Both the position numbers and the translations under genes were made by a program. The notes under the pieces are model-generated. The model saw nothing but the letters and a program-made list of their open reading frames with translations. It was not told the origin of the DNA and ran no database searches. This document shows, piece by piece, positions 14,479-14,630 of a stretch of 14,630 nt of DNA; the stretch's first letter is position 1, and every line of letters starts with the position of its first letter. The DNA is taken from contig CAZBEY010000048.1 in NCBI GenBank assembly GCA_964491015.1, positions 1 to 14,630 of the forward strand, in the 5' to 3' direction. Source of the DNA: JADFRD01 sp964491015. GTDB taxonomy: Bacteria; Fidelibacterota; Marinisomatia; Marinisomatales; TCS55.

Positions 14479-14630
14479 ATGAATCGAAAAACACTTTTTG
14501 CTTTTTTGTTAATCGCTGTCATCATTTTAATTACGCCAGCTTATTATAACCTGATATACCCTCCGACTGAGGTCGCCCCCGCCGATAGTCTCGTTGCCAC
14601 TACTGATCCACCGGTTTCATCAGAAAGTAA
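14479..14630 (+). CDS. yidC: Membrane protein insertase YidC, N-terminal fragment
   Basis: The first 50 codons of a gene running off the right edge. It starts MNRKTLFAFLLIAVIILITP, a basic N-terminus plus one membrane segment at about 5-22, followed by a Pro/Ala/Ser/Thr-rich periplasmic stretch. This is how Gram-negative YidC begins, before its large periplasmic domain and five-helix insertase core. Position directly after rpmH and yidD supports the call strongly, because the diagnostic core is outside the window. YidC inserts and folds inner-membrane proteins alone or with SecYEG. The ATG has no strong ribosome site and lies 12 nt after the yidD stop. Confidence 0.82.
   Translation, partial: MNRKTLFAFLLIAVIILITPAYYNLIYPPTEVAPADSLVATTDPPVSSES

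Noticed and set aside
1..14630. CRISPR arrays, tRNA or rRNA genes, insertion sequences, phage genes
   Set aside because: No regular repeat-spacer pattern, cloverleaf, terminal inverted repeats, transposase or integrase was seen on reading both strands.

Overview
The window looks like a chromosomal stretch, roughly 40% G+C by eye, from a Gram-negative bacterium. The lipid-A-independent clues are periplasmic or outer-membrane style proteins with signal peptides (YceI, an MltB-type transglycosylase, an M28 peptidase) and a YidC whose start looks like the long Gram-negative form. The gene set and codon habit would suit the FCB/marine lineages (for example Neomarinimicrobiota or a relative), but that placement is inference and was not tested by any search.

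Left part (313-3704, + strand): six tightly packed genes, MarR regulator - DoxX-like membrane protein - YceI-like secreted protein - pirin - tag (3-methyladenine DNA glycosylase I) - VOC/extradiol-dioxygenase-like protein. Spacing is 3 to 66 nt or ATGA overlaps, so this is probably one operon. MarR, DoxX and VOC genes also occur together in quinone/electrophile-response regulons such as B. subtilis MhqR, which suggests a stress operon combining quinone or phenolic detoxification with alkylated-DNA repair. A partial gene with a signal-like N-terminus leaves the window at the left edge on the - strand (1-50).

Centre (3701-7806, - strand): pyk (pyruvate kinase) followed 2 nt later by ppdK (pyruvate phosphate dikinase), a two-gene operon of enzymes that work at the same PEP/pyruvate step. 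A 310-nt divergent gap (7807-8116) with an unassigned 54-codon ORF separates it from an M28 aminopeptidase-like protein with a C-terminal PDZ domain (8117-9889, +).

Right part (9866-13904, - strand): in transcription order dnaA, a LexA-like protein, ssb, then a strong terminator, plsC and an MltB-type lytic transglycosylase. The LexA-like protein keeps the winged helix but appears to have lost the cleavage-site Ala and the catalytic Ser and Lys. Divergent from dnaA run rpmH, yidD and the start of yidC (14078-14630, +). The dnaA-rpmH gap is AT-rich and carries three copies of TTTTCCACA, matching the relaxed DnaA box TTWTNCACA; one covers the GTG start of dnaA. This makes the gap a candidate oriC and/or dnaA autoregulatory site. 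rnpA, normally between rpmH and yidD, is absent here, and dnaN does not follow dnaA.

No tRNA, rRNA, CRISPR array, insertion sequence or prophage gene was recognised. The most unusual item is the apparently non-cleavable LexA-like protein encoded between dnaA and ssb.
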